From: Lysobacter sp.
GTDB lineage: Bacteria; Pseudomonadota; Gammaproteobacteria; Xanthomonadales; Xanthomonadaceae
DNA: 64,000 nt
Assembly: GCA_008015835.1 (NCBI GenBank)
Contig: SSGH01000007.1
Coordinates: 310,001-374,000 of the forward strand
Direction: 5' to 3'
Shown: in pieces, positions 41,426-51,671 of the stretch
Layout of the letters: each line of letters opens with the position of its first letter
How positions within the stretch are numbered: the first letter of the stretch is position 1
Program-made: the position numbers and the translations under genes
Notes under the pieces: generated by a model
Seen by the model: only the letters and a program-made list of their open reading frames with translations
Told to the model about the DNA's origin: nothing
Databases searched by the model: none

Positions 41426-41776
41426 TCAGCGTTTTTCCTTGCCCGCTTCCACGCGCGCGGCGGCTTCGTCCAGCTCGCGCATCAAATCCAACTCGGTGAG
41501 CGTCGGTGCGACCGGTTCCTCGGGGAGCTCGCGCGCGACGCGGCCGATCAACGAAAAACCCGGATCGTTCGGCACCGTCTCCAACGCCGCGATCGCCGAC
41601 TGGATCACGTCGGATTCCGTGCCGTCGAAGCGCAACGCGCCGCCTTCGCTGGCGAACAGCCCGCGCTCGATCAGATGCAGGATCGTCTCGTGCATCGCCC
41701 ACCCGTTGGTCTCCGCCACGCGACGAATGCGCGCGGCGAGCATCGGGTCGATATCGCGAAGCACGAGGTCGGTCAT
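41426..41776 (-). CDS. Ribbon-helix-helix/FitA-like small protein (no partner toxin seen)
   Basis: MTDLVLRDIDPMLAARIRRVAETNGWAMHETILHLIERGL. Confidence 0.55.
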   Translation of the reverse strand: MTDLVLRDIDPMLAARIRRVAETNGWAMHETILHLIERGLFASEGGALRFDGTESDVIQSAIAALETVPNDPGFSLIGRVARELPEEPVAPTLTELDLMRELDEAAARVEAGKEKR

Positions 41777-41780
41777 GGCG

Positions 41781-43172
41781 TCACGACGATGTCGGGGCCG
41801 CTTGCGGAACCGATTTCGCGACGATGCGCGCGTGCCGCACCAACCACAGGCACAACAGCAGCGCCGGAATCCCGGCGAGCGCCGTACCGAGGAAGAACAA
41901 CGCGTAGGCGTCGAGCAACGTCCGTCCGACTTCCAGATGCTCCACCGCCACGCCCGAGAAGCCCTTCAGCACTTTGCCCAGCAGCGCGTAGAACGAGCTG
42001 AGCAGCGCGTACTGCGTGGCGGTGTAACCGGCGCTGGTGAGGCTGGACATATAAGCCACCAACGCGGTGCCGGCGAACCCGGTCGAGATGTTGTCGACGA
42101 TCATCGCGATCGCGAAGTTGGTCATCGTCGGTTCCTGATGCGCCAACCACGCGAACGCGGCGTTGGAGCCCGGACCGAGAATCGCGCCGGCCAACAGCGT
42201 GGGCACCAGCCCGAAACGCACCGCCGACAACCCGCCCATCGCGATGCCGCACAGCGATGCGATCAGGCCGAACGACGCGCGCACCTCGCCGACCGTCTCC
42301 TTGCTCAAACCGAGATCTTTGTAGAACGGATTCGCCATCGGCCCGAGCACGAAATCCGGCATGCGATACAGGCTGATCGCGAGCAGCATCAGCAGCGCGA
42401 ATTTGCCGTGAACGCGGAAGAACGCGACGAACGGCCCCAGCACCGCATCGAACAGGCCGCGCGCGGTCCACAGCATCGGCGCGGAGGTCGATGCCGATCC
42501 GGAGTCGTCGGCCGCGAGTTTGCGCACCGGCTCGCGCGCGAGGAACACCGCGACCATGCCGACGCCCATCAGCAGCGCCATCACCCAGTACGACGGCGCC
42601 CAACCGATATTCGCGGCCAGAATCAGGATCAACGCATCGGTGACGAGCAGCGCGGCGCGGTAGCCCAGTTGCGAACTCGCGCTGAGCAATCCGAGCTCTT
42701 CGCCGTTGTCCGAAATCTCGATGCGCCAGGCATCGATGACGATGTCCTGCGTGGCGGAGGCAAAGGCCGCGATCAAGGCCATCACCCCGAATGCGGTCAG
42801 CCCGCCCTGCGGTTGGATGGTCGCCATGCCGATGAGGCCAGCGGCCACCACGCACTGCGACAGCAGAATCCAGCCGCGCAGATGGCCCAATCGGCCGAGC
42901 AAGGGCACACGGGTTTTGTCGATGACCGGCGCCCACAGGAATTTGAGCGTGTAGGCCAATCCCACCCACGAGAGGAAGCCGATCGCGGACAATTCGCTGC
43001 CGCCGTCGCGCATCCAGTACCCCATCGTGTTGCCGACCAGATACAGCGGCAGGCCCGAGGCGAAACCGAGCATCAGCATCGCCGCGACCTTGCGCTGACG
43101 CAGGCTGCGCAGCACATCGCGCCAACCCGCGCGCTTCGGCGGCGTCTCGGCGTTCGCGTTCGTCGCGCTCAT
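41781..43172 (-). CDS. ampG: AmpG-family muropeptide MFS permease
   Basis: 12-TM; FASGLPLYLVGNTMGYWMRDGG...SWVGLAYTLKFLWAPVIDK. Confidence 0.9.
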   Translation of the reverse strand: MSATNANAETPPKRAGWRDVLRSLRQRKVAAMLMLGFASGLPLYLVGNTMGYWMRDGGSELSAIGFLSWVGLAYTLKFLWAPVIDKTRVPLLGRLGHLRGWILLSQCVVAAGLIGMATIQPQGGLTAFGVMALIAAFASATQDIVIDAWRIEISDNGEELGLLSASSQLGYRAALLVTDALILILAANIGWAPSYWVMALLMGVGMVAVFLAREPVRKLAADDSGSASTSAPMLWTARGLFDAVLGPFVAFFRVHGKFALLMLLAISLYRMPDFVLGPMANPFYKDLGLSKETVGEVRASFGLIASLCGIAMGGLSAVRFGLVPTLLAGAILGPGSNAAFAWLAHQEPTMTNFAIAMIVDNISTGFAGTALVAYMSSLTSAGYTATQYALLSSFYALLGKVLKGFSGVAVEHLEVGRTLLDAYALFFLGTALAGIPALLLCLWLVRHARIVAKSVPQAAPTSS

Positions 43173-44110
43173 CGCGCGCCGCCTTTGCCGCCGCGGCCTT
43201 TCGCCGCAGCCGATTTTTCGGCGCTCGCGGTCGTGTTCGCGACCGTCGCGCTTCCGCCCCAGGCGCCGTCCTCCGCGTAATCCACCACATACGGCGCATG
43301 ATCGGAGAACCGCGGGTCCTTATGGATCGCGCAGGCCTTCACCGCATCGCGCAGACCCGGGGTGACGAATTGATAGTCGATGCGCCAACCCACGTCGTTG
43401 GCGCGCGCGGCGCCGCGCTGCGACCACCAGGTGTAATCGGTCGCATCGGGTTTGAGCAGACGGTAACTGTCCAGCCAGCCGTGGTCGGGCGCGGACGTGC
43501 CGTCGCCGCGGTCGTCGGCGATCATGCCGTTCAACCACGCGCGCTCTTCGGGCAAGCATCCCGAATTCTTTTGGTTCGAGGTCCAGTTCTTGATGTCGTT
43601 GCGCGCGCGCACGATGTTCCAATCGCCGCACAGCACGTACTCGCGGCCGCTGGTCAGCCATTGATCGAGAATGGGCTTGAGCCAGCGCATCACTTCGATC
43701 TTGAACGCTTGCCGCACCTCGCCGGACGACCCGGACGGGATGTAGAACGAGACCACGCTGAGATTGCCGAAGCGCGCCTCGATGTAGCGGCCTTCGTCGT
43801 CGAACGGCGCCCAGCCGAGCGAAGTGCGCACCTCGTCGGGCGGCTGGCGGGTGTAGATGCCGACGCCGCTGTAGCCTTTCTTGGTGATCGCGTCCTTGAA
43901 GAACGTGCGATAGCCGGCCGATTGCAGTTCGGGGGCCGACAATTGGTGCTCCTGCGCCTTGGTCTCCTGCACGCACAGCACGTCCGCATCCTGCTTCGCG
44001 AACCATTCGAAAAAGCCTTTGTTGGCGGCCGAGCGCAGGCCGTTGGCGTTGAAACTGATGATTCTCACGGCGGGAATAGGCGGTCGAAGTGGGGATCGAG
44101 AATTGGACAT
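43169..44110 (-). CDS. xth: Exodeoxyribonuclease III-like AP endonuclease
   Basis: VRIISFNANGLRSAANKGFFEWFAKQDADVLCVQETKAQ; GDWNIVRARNDIKNW; SDHAPYVVDY. Confidence 0.93.
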   Translation of the reverse strand: MSNSRSPLRPPIPAVRIISFNANGLRSAANKGFFEWFAKQDADVLCVQETKAQEHQLSAPELQSAGYRTFFKDAITKKGYSGVGIYTRQPPDEVRTSLGWAPFDDEGRYIEARFGNLSVVSFYIPSGSSGEVRQAFKIEVMRWLKPILDQWLTSGREYVLCGDWNIVRARNDIKNWTSNQKNSGCLPEERAWLNGMIADDRGDGTSAPDHGWLDSYRLLKPDATDYTWWSQRGAARANDVGWRIDYQFVTPGLRDAVKACAIHKDPRFSDHAPYVVDYAEDGAWGGSATVANTTASAEKSAAAKGRGGKGGAR

Positions 44111-44279
44111 CGGACAACGGCTTCCCCGCATCCGGCTGTCGCAGCCTAGCCGATCGCGCCGGCCTTGGCACCCCGCGCCACGGTCGCGACCGAGCTCGCG
44201 GCGGCGCCGGGCCGCGACTTTGCGCCCGTTCGCCTTTACGATTCGTCTTTCTACGCTCCCGCCACTCGCCCCCGCCCTC

Positions 44280-44984
44280 TTGAACGACCATCGCGCCCGT
44301 TTCCTGCGCTCGGCCCTCCGGGTCGAGGCCCTGCGTTTCGGCGAGTTCACGCTGAAGTCCGGCCGGGTCAGCCCGTATTTCTTCAACGCCGGACGCTTCG
44401 ATTCCGGCGCCGCCTTGGCCGATCTGGCGGCCTGCTACGCCGACGCCGTCGAGGCTTCGGGGGTCGAATTCGACCTCTTGTTCGGCCCGGCCTACAAAGG
44501 CATCCCGCTGGCGACCGCGCTGGCCTGCGAATACGCACGCCGCGGCCGCGACCTGCCGCTGGCGTTCAATCGTAAGGAGGCCAAGACCCACGGCGAAGGC
44601 GGCCTGTTGATCGGCGCCCCGCTGGCCGGCCGCCGGGTGCTGATCGTGGACGACGTGATCACGGCGGGCACCGCCATTCGCGAAGCCTTGGCGCAGATCC
44701 GCGAGGCCGGGGGACAGCCGGCCGGGATCGCGATCGCGCTCGACCGCCAGGAAATCGCGCCGGAAGCCCCGGCCGGAGCCGCGCCGCGCTCGGCGGCGCA
44801 GGCGGTGGCCGAGGACACCGGAATTCCGGTGGTGGCGGTGGCGGGTTTGTCCGACCTGCTTGCATTCGTCGGCGAAACCGCCGAACTTTCCGCGCAGCGC
44901 GACCGTTTGCTGGCCTATCGGGCTCGCTACGGGTGCCGCGCACCGGAGGACACCATGCCGACAGGGGGGCTGGGGCCATCATGA
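44280..44984 (+). CDS. pyrE: Orotate phosphoribosyltransferase
   Basis: FGEFTLKSGRVSPYFFNAGRFDSG; VLIVDDVITAGTA; TTG start inferred. Confidence 0.95.
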   Translation: MNDHRARFLRSALRVEALRFGEFTLKSGRVSPYFFNAGRFDSGAALADLAACYADAVEASGVEFDLLFGPAYKGIPLATALACEYARRGRDLPLAFNRKEAKTHGEGGLLIGAPLAGRRVLIVDDVITAGTAIREALAQIREAGGQPAGIAIALDRQEIAPEAPAGAAPRSAAQAVAEDTGIPVVAVAGLSDLLAFVGETAELSAQRDRLLAYRARYGCRAPEDTMPTGGLGPS

Positions 44985-45802
44985 GCCGTCGAAACATTCG
45001 CGCTTCGAGCGTCCTCGCTGCGAAGAGCCACAATCCGAACCTGCACGACCCAAGCCTGCACGCGCCAGGCCTGCATGAGCTAGGCGCGCGCGATCGAAAG
45101 GCCGTTCGCCGCAGTGCGCGAATCGTCGCCGCCGCGACGCTGTTCGGCGCCTGCGCGCTGTTCGGCGCGCAACTCGCCGCCCAGGACAAGGGCGACAAGA
45201 AACTCTATTGCTGGAACGAGAACGGCAGCAAAGTCTGCAGCGACGCCCTGCCGCCCAGCGCGGTGGACCGCCAACGGGTCGAGATCAATCAAACCAGCGG
45301 CACCGCGGTGCGCGCGGTGTCGCGCGCGCTCACCGACGCCGAACGCGAACAGGCCGCCTTGGCCGCGAAGACTGCCGAAAGCGAAAACGACCGGCTGCGC
45401 CGCGAACTGGCGATGGTGCACACCTTCGCGACCGAAGCCGATCTGGAGCGCTCCTTCCGCAATCGTTTCGAACTGCTGGACGAGTCGTTGAAGGGCTCGG
45501 CGCTCTCGGCGAAGAATCTGCGCGACAGCTTGTTGCGGCTGTTGGAAGAGGCCAATAACGACGAGTTGGAGAACAAGCTCGTCGGCAAGCGCACGGTCGA
45601 AAAAATCCGGATGCAGAAGCAAGAGCTGCGCGAATTGCTGGCCCTGGAACAGCGGCAAAGCAAGGAGCGGGCCGAACTGGACGTGCAGTTCAAAGCGGCG
45701 CTGGAACGCTATCGCGAGCTGAAGAAAGCGATGGCCGAAGCCGCGGCGCAGGGCACCACGCTGTTGCCGACCGCGCCCACGCCGTCGCCGAGCGGCGGTT
45801 GA
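44981..45802 (+). CDS. DUF4124-type protein, exported, coiled-coil
   Basis: Hydrophobic segment then KLYCWNENGSKVCSDALPPSA; ATGA overlap with pyrE. Confidence 0.75.
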   Translation: MSRRNIRASSVLAAKSHNPNLHDPSLHAPGLHELGARDRKAVRRSARIVAAATLFGACALFGAQLAAQDKGDKKLYCWNENGSKVCSDALPPSAVDRQRVEINQTSGTAVRAVSRALTDAEREQAALAAKTAESENDRLRRELAMVHTFATEADLERSFRNRFELLDESLKGSALSAKNLRDSLLRLLEEANNDELENKLVGKRTVEKIRMQKQELRELLALEQRQSKERAELDVQFKAALERYRELKKAMAEAAAQGTTLLPTAPTPSPSGG

Positions 45803-45975
45803 TCGCCGAGGCCTCGACGGGCCACGCCTTCCTCGGCGAGCCACGCGTGACGCATCGGTATCTGATCGCTCCTCGATCGCTCGCCTGTCGCCTCTAGACC
45901 ATCGAGTCGCCGCACGGACCTTGCCGCGCGGCGTGATCCGCCGCGCGTTTCGGCGCGGCGCGACCGACCCCGCCC

Positions 45976-48303
45976 TCAGAACGGCAACAGCAAGTCGGGC
46001 TTCAACGCCAGCAATTGCGTGCGGAACGCGCCTTCGATGCGCGACAGCGCGGCTTGGTCGTCGGCGTCGAAACGCATCACCAACACCGGCGTGGTGTTCG
46101 AGGCGCGGATCAATCCCCAGCCGTCGGGCCAATCCACGCGCAGGCCATCGATCGTCGACAAGCGCCCGCCTTCGAAGTGCGCCATCTCGCGGAACCGCTC
46201 GACGAAGGCATGCGGGTCGCCGTTCGGGGCCGGGACTTTGATCTCCGGCGTCGACACGCCCTTGGGCAACGCGCGCAGAACTTCGTCGGGGGAGTCGTAG
46301 GCCGAGGCGAGAATTTCGAGCAGGCGCGCCGCGGCGTAGATGCCGTCGTCGAAGCCGTACCACCGTTCGGCGAAGAAGAAATGCCCGCTCATTTCGCCGG
46401 CCAATTCCGCGCCGGTTTCGCGCATCTTGGCCTTGATCAGCGAATGCCCGGTCTTCCACATCAGCGGGCTGCCGCCGTTGCGCAGAATATGCGACGGCAA
46501 GCGTCCGGTGCATTTGACGTCGTAGACGATCACCGCGCCGGGATTGCGCTCCAGCACGTCGGCCGCGAACAGCATCAGCAGACGATCCGCGTAGATGTTT
46601 TCGCCGTCGCGAGTGACCACGCCCAGGCGGTCGCCGTCGCCGTCGAAGGCGATGCCGAGGTCCGCGCCGCGGCGCTGGACCATCTTGATCAGGTCTTCGA
46701 GATTGTGCGGCTCGCTCGGGTCGGGATGATGGTTCGGGAAATTGCCGTCGATTTCGCAGTACAGCTCCTCGACCTCCGCGCCGATCGCTTCCAGCACCCG
46801 CGGCCCGATTTCGCCGGCCACGCCGTTGCCGGCGTCGACCACCACCTTCAGCCGCTGACCGAGCTGCACGTCGGTCGAAATGCGGTAGACGTAGTCGCCG
46901 CTGATGTCGCGGCTGGTGACGGTGCCGTAGCTGGCGGACGCGTACAGCCGGCGCTCGACGATGCGGTTGTAGAGGTCGACGATGGCGTCGCCGGACAGGG
47001 TTTCGCCGCCGATGACGATCTTGAAGCCGTTGTAGTCCGACGGATTGTGGCTGCCGGTCACCGACACGCAGGTGCCGGTGCGAAGGTGATACGCGCCGAA
47101 GTACACCACCGGCGTCGGCACCATGCCGATATCGATCACGTTGCGCCCGGCTTTGCGCAGGCCTTCGATCAGGCCGTCGACCATGGCTTGCCCCGACAAA
47201 CGCCCGTCGCGGCCGACGACGATGTCCTGCAGGCCTTTGTCGTGCATGACCGAGCCGATGGCGTGGCCGATCAGCGAGGCGACGTTCGGGTCGAGGCTCT
47301 GCCCCACCACGCCGCGGATGTCGTAGGCGCGGAAGATGCCGGCGTCGATCGAGACCGGCGGGGGCGGCGGCGGGGCCTTGATTTCTAGCGCCAGTTTCGG
47401 CGCCTCCGGCGGCGGTTCGAGCGCGGCCATCTCGCTGAGCGTCGGCGCCGTTTCGGCGTTCGGCGACGCACGGCGCAGTTGCAGCGTCAGCGGTGCGCGC
47501 GACAGGCGCCAGAGCACGTACACCACGCCCAGACACACGAACGCGAGCACCAGCGACGGCACCGCATCCAAACCGAACACGCCGTGCGGCGGCTTCGACG
47601 CGCCCATCAGCATGCGCAAATGTGATTGCGGCAGGGTGGTGCCGTACCGCTCCGCGTCCTCGAGGAAGGTTTTGTCGCCGCGTTCCCACAGCGGCACGTT
47701 ACCTTGACGCAACGCGAGATAGCTGTCTTTCACTTCCGCGACCGTCGACAAGCCGGAGGTCAGCTCGGTCAGCGCCACTTCGACGTAGGCCACGCCGACG
47801 AGGCGGTCGCCGACCCGCGCCGGGGCCGCGAGCGCCAGTTGCGGGCCCTGCGCGGTGCGCACCACGCGATGGGTCGTTTTGTTCTCGAACAGCGCCGCCT
47901 CGGCGACGGCCAAACGGCCGAAACCGCTTTTGGGCAACTGCGCATAGGCCTCGCTGAGGTCGGGGGGCAGGATCGTCGAGGTCTGCAACTGCGGCCACGC
48001 GGCGCCGAGCAATTTGGCCGCCAAGGCGGTATCGCCGGCCTCCAGCGCGGCCTGCACCGCCGGCTGCGCCAAACCGTCTTTCATGCGCTTGGATTGCTGG
48101 GTCAGCGCCTGCTGCACGAACTGGCCGGCCATATCGCGCGCGGCCTGCAGGTCGCTGCGGCGATTACTGTCGATGATCTGCGCGATGCTGGTCCAAATCA
48201 GCCACAGCGCGAGCAAACCGAGCACCACCGCCATCGGCAGAAACGCTTTCTGCGCGTATTTCATGACGGCGTCGCGGCCGATTTTCGGGTTGGTCTTGCT
48301 CAT
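45976..48303 (-). CDS. algC: Phosphomannomutase/phosphoglucomutase with N-terminal membrane sensor-like domain
   Basis: C-terminal IFRAYDIRGVVG, TGSHNPSDYNG, DGDGDRLG; two TM segments flank a roughly 200-aa N-terminal domain. Confidence 0.93.
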   Translation of the reverse strand: MSKTNPKIGRDAVMKYAQKAFLPMAVVLGLLALWLIWTSIAQIIDSNRRSDLQAARDMAGQFVQQALTQQSKRMKDGLAQPAVQAALEAGDTALAAKLLGAAWPQLQTSTILPPDLSEAYAQLPKSGFGRLAVAEAALFENKTTHRVVRTAQGPQLALAAPARVGDRLVGVAYVEVALTELTSGLSTVAEVKDSYLALRQGNVPLWERGDKTFLEDAERYGTTLPQSHLRMLMGASKPPHGVFGLDAVPSLVLAFVCLGVVYVLWRLSRAPLTLQLRRASPNAETAPTLSEMAALEPPPEAPKLALEIKAPPPPPPVSIDAGIFRAYDIRGVVGQSLDPNVASLIGHAIGSVMHDKGLQDIVVGRDGRLSGQAMVDGLIEGLRKAGRNVIDIGMVPTPVVYFGAYHLRTGTCVSVTGSHNPSDYNGFKIVIGGETLSGDAIVDLYNRIVERRLYASASYGTVTSRDISGDYVYRISTDVQLGQRLKVVVDAGNGVAGEIGPRVLEAIGAEVEELYCEIDGNFPNHHPDPSEPHNLEDLIKMVQRRGADLGIAFDGDGDRLGVVTRDGENIYADRLLMLFAADVLERNPGAVIVYDVKCTGRLPSHILRNGGSPLMWKTGHSLIKAKMRETGAELAGEMSGHFFFAERWYGFDDGIYAAARLLEILASAYDSPDEVLRALPKGVSTPEIKVPAPNGDPHAFVERFREMAHFEGGRLSTIDGLRVDWPDGWGLIRASNTTPVLVMRFDADDQAALSRIEGAFRTQLLALKPDLLLPF

Positions 48304-48420
48304 GCGATTTGATCGTTCCCCCGGCGAGTGGTCGAAAAACGGCCCATCGACCGTCTGTTGCGGCGCGCGCCGCGCGGGCGCGCTCGCGAGCGGCGTCGCC
48401 GCCGCCCGCTCGGCGCCCGA

Positions 48421-48885
48421 TCAGCGGACGCCGGTGTGACCGAAGCCGCCCGCTCCGCGGGCGCTGTCGGCGAAAGTATCCACCACGCGCAGCGTGGCGC
48501 GCACGATCGGCAGCACCACCAGTTGCGCGATGCGGTCGCCGGGTTCGATCACGAACGCCGACGCGCCGCGGTTCCACACGCTGATCATCAGCGGCCCCTG
48601 GTAGTCGGCGTCGATCAGCCCGGTGCCGTTGCCGAGCACGATACCGTGCTTATGGCCCAAACCGGACCGCGGCAGGATCACCGCGCACAGGCCGGGGTCG
48701 CCCAGGTGGATCGCCAGCCCCGACGGCACCAGATGCGCCTCGCCCGGCGCCAGCGTCAGCGGCGCATCGAGCGCCGCGCGCAGGTCCAGGCCCGCGGAGG
48801 CATCCGTGGCGTAGGCCGGCAGCGGCCAGTCCGCGCCGAAACGCGGGTCGAGAATCTTCACGTCGAGCGCGAATTCGGCGGACAT
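48421..48885 (-). CDS. dut: dUTP diphosphatase
   Basis: [48 protein letters not shown]. Confidence 0.97.
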   Translation of the reverse strand: MSAEFALDVKILDPRFGADWPLPAYATDASAGLDLRAALDAPLTLAPGEAHLVPSGLAIHLGDPGLCAVILPRSGLGHKHGIVLGNGTGLIDADYQGPLMISVWNRGASAFVIEPGDRIAQLVVLPIVRATLRVVDTFADSARGAGGFGHTGVR

Positions 48886-48942
48886 CGCGTTATCGCCGCG
48901 CCATCGCGGAGCCGCGGGCGGAGAACGAGACCGCGGAAGGCG

Positions 48943-50178
48943 TCATGCCGACGCTCCCGCGAGCCGCTCGCGGATCAAGTCGAGCAACGCGTCGGCCAAC
49001 TCGGTCTTCGGCCCCGGCCCCAGCGCTTGCGCGCCATCGGCCGACAGCACGGTCAACGCGTTGTCTTCGCTCTCGAAGCCGCAGCCGGCCACGCCGACGC
49101 GGTTGGCGGCCACCAGGTCCAAGCCCTTGCGCACCAACTTGTCGCGGGCGTAGCGCTCGACCTCGTGGGTTTCGGCGGCGAAGCCCACCACCACGCGCGG
49201 CCGTTGGGCGTGCGCGGCGATCTCGGCCAGCACATCGGCGGTGCGCACCAACTCGACGGTGAGCGTCTCGCCGCCGCCGGGTTGTTGGGTTTTCTTGATC
49301 TTCTCGGTCGCCACCGTGCGCGGAGTGTAGTCGGCGACAGCCGCCGCGCCGATGTAAACATCGGCCGGCAGCGCGCCCAATGCCGCATCGCGCATCTGTG
49401 CGGCCGAGCGCACGTCGATCCGGCGCACGCCGGCGGGCGTCGCCAGCGCCACCGGGCCGGCGACCAGGGCCACGTCCGCGCCCCGGCGTGCGGCCGCCGC
49501 GGCGATGGCGAACCCCATCTTGCCGCTGCTGCGGTTGCCGATGAAACGGACAGGATCGAGGTCTTCGAACGTCGGCCCGGCGCTGATCAGCACTCGCAGG
49601 CCGGCGAAGTCTTGCGCAGGCGCGCTCGTGGCGGAGAGCGCGGCGAGGTCGGCGACCAAATCGTTCGGCTCGCGCAGGCGCCCCGGACCGACTTCGCCGC
49701 AGGCCTGCGCGCCGTCGTCCGGGCCGTACACGCGCACGCCGCGCGCCTTGAGCGTCGCCACGTTCGCCTGCGTCGCGGGGTGCAACCACATGCGGTTGTT
49801 CATCGCCGGCGCCACCGCGATCGGCGCGGTGGTGGCGAGGCATAAGGTCCCGACCAGGTCGTCGGCGAAACCGTGCGCCAAGCGGGCCAGGATGTCGGCG
49901 GTGGCCGGCGCGACCAATACCCGGTCGGCCCAGCGCGCCAGTTCGATATGCCCCATCGCCGCTTCGGCGGCCGCATCCCACAGCGAATCGCGCACCGGTC
50001 GGCCGGACACCGCCTGCAGGCTGGTCGCGCCGACGAAACGCTTGGCGTTCTCGGTCATCGCCACCTGCACCTCGGCCCCCGCCTCGCGCAGGCGGCGCAC
50101 CAACTCGATGGTCTTGTACGCGGCGATGCCCCCGCACACACACAGCAGGATGCGTTGGCCGGCCAGCGACTGCGTCAT
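48943..50178 (-). CDS. coaBC: Bifunctional phosphopantothenoylcysteine decarboxylase/synthetase
   Basis: ILLCVCGGIAAYKTIELVRRL; APAMNNRMW; ISAGPTFEDLDPVRFIGNRSSGKMG. Confidence 0.97.
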   Translation of the reverse strand: MTQSLAGQRILLCVCGGIAAYKTIELVRRLREAGAEVQVAMTENAKRFVGATSLQAVSGRPVRDSLWDAAAEAAMGHIELARWADRVLVAPATADILARLAHGFADDLVGTLCLATTAPIAVAPAMNNRMWLHPATQANVATLKARGVRVYGPDDGAQACGEVGPGRLREPNDLVADLAALSATSAPAQDFAGLRVLISAGPTFEDLDPVRFIGNRSSGKMGFAIAAAAARRGADVALVAGPVALATPAGVRRIDVRSAAQMRDAALGALPADVYIGAAAVADYTPRTVATEKIKKTQQPGGGETLTVELVRTADVLAEIAAHAQRPRVVVGFAAETHEVERYARDKLVRKGLDLVAANRVGVAGCGFESEDNALTVLSADGAQALGPGPKTELADALLDLIRERLAGASA

Positions 50179-50328
50179 GGGTCAGAAATGTCCGACAGCG
50201 AAATCAGGCGACAGCTTACCCGATGGCGGGCGGTCGCCCGACGGCGCCCACCGTCGCCGCGCGATGGAATGGCCTCGATGCGGGCGCCGGTGCGGGTCCG
50301 CCCACCCCTCCGCTACCGACTCGCCCAT

Positions 50329-51003
50329 ATGCACATCCGAGATTGGCCCGAAAGCGAACGTCCCCGCGAAAAACTGCTGCGCCGCGGGCCGAACACCTTG
50401 TCCGACGCCGAATTGCTGGCGCTGTTTCTCGGCTCCGGCCTGCGCGGCAGCGACGCCGTGGCCGGCGCGCGCCGGCTGCTGACCGATCACGGGCCGCTGC
50501 GCAAACTGCTCGAACGCGACCCCGCCGAACTGATGCGCCTGCCCGGCATCGGCCCCGCACGCGCCTGCGGCTTGGCCGCCGCGCTCGAACTGGGCGCGCG
50601 CTACATGGCCGCAGGCTTGGAGCGCGGCGATGCGCTCACCGATCCCTTCGCGGCCGGGCGCTACTTCGCCCAGCGCCTGCGCGGCCTGCCGCACGAGGTG
50701 TTCGCCGCGCTGTTCCTCGATACCCGCCATCGCGCCATCGCCTTCGAAGAACTGTTCCGCGGCACCGTCGACGGCGCCGAAGTGCATCCGCGCGAGGTCG
50801 TCCGCCGCGCCCTCGCCCACAACGCCAGCGCGATCGTCGTCGGCCACAACCACCCCAGCGGCAACGCCGAACCCAGCATCGCCGACCGCGCCATCACCGC
50901 CCGCCTGAAACAGGCGCTATCGCTGGTGGAAATCCGCCTGCTCGACCACTTCATCGTCGGCGACGGCGCACCGGTTTCGCTGTCGGCGCGCGGGTGGGTG
51001 TGA
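50329..51003 (+). CDS. radC: RadC family JAB-domain protein
   Basis: LRRGPNTLSDAELLALFLGSG; VGHNHPSGNAEPS; divergent from coaBC. Confidence 0.95.
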   Translation: MHIRDWPESERPREKLLRRGPNTLSDAELLALFLGSGLRGSDAVAGARRLLTDHGPLRKLLERDPAELMRLPGIGPARACGLAAALELGARYMAAGLERGDALTDPFAAGRYFAQRLRGLPHEVFAALFLDTRHRAIAFEELFRGTVDGAEVHPREVVRRALAHNASAIVVGHNHPSGNAEPSIADRAITARLKQALSLVEIRLLDHFIVGDGAPVSLSARGWV

Positions 51004-51069
51004 GGCGAGATCTCCGCTCCCGCATCCGAATGCGCAGGCGAGCGCGTGGCGCGCAGGCCTATGTTCGCT

Positions 51070-51110
51070 GTCATCCCGAATCCGCCGCAGGCGGGTGAGG
51101 GACCTGTTTT
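51070..51110. repeat. Family C dispersed repeat, inverted copy, left of GIY-YIG gene
   Basis: GTCATCCCGAATCCGCCGCAGGCGGGTGAGGGACCTGTTTT. Confidence 0.65.
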
Positions 51111-51126
51111 TCGCGAGACACCCGCC

Positions 51127-51438
51127 ATGGCCGCGCCCGCGCTGTATTTCGTCTACATCGCATCGAGCAAATCGCGCGCGATCTACGTCGGCATCACATC
51201 CGATCTCGTGGGCCGGATGCACCAACACCGGAGCCGCAGCATTCCCGGGCACACCTCGAAATATCGAATCGACCGTCTCGTTTACTTCGAAACGACGGAG
51301 GACGTGAGGTCTGCGATTCAGCGAGAAAAACAAATCAAAGGCTGGCGCCGGGAGAAGAAGGTTCGCCTGATCGAATCTCAAAACCCCACCTGGGAGGACT
51401 TGGCGGCCGAGTGGTTCGTGTCTACGAACCATCGCTGA
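51127..51438 (+). CDS. Small GIY-YIG nuclease-family protein
   Basis: ALYFVYIASSKSRAIYVGITSDLVGRMHQHR...KGWRREKKVRLIESQNPTWEDLA. Confidence 0.9.
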   Translation: MAAPALYFVYIASSKSRAIYVGITSDLVGRMHQHRSRSIPGHTSKYRIDRLVYFETTEDVRSAIQREKQIKGWRREKKVRLIESQNPTWEDLAAEWFVSTNHR

Positions 51439-51500
51439 GGCGGTGACTTTCTGTCGCCTTTCTTGAGGCCGATTCGACGCTTGTGTCTTCCCGAATCGTC

Positions 51501-51534
51501 AAAGCAGGTCCCTCGCCTTCGGCTCGGGATGACA
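51501..51534. repeat. Family C dispersed repeat, right of GIY-YIG gene
   Basis: AAAGCAGGTCCCTCGCCTTCGGCTCGGGATGACA. Confidence 0.65.
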
Positions 51535-51671
51535 GCGGGGTGGATGCCGTGAACGTATTCGAGATTGCCGCTAGCCCCGAACATGGACGGGTTATTTTTC
51601 GCCCCTCTCGCCGAATTCTGCCCAGGCGCCTCGGCTACAATGCCCGTCCATCGCACCGCCCGAAAATCTCC

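Noticed and set aside
41426-41776. Toxin-antitoxin locus
   Set aside because: No adjacent PIN or other toxin ORF; neighbours are anmK and ampG
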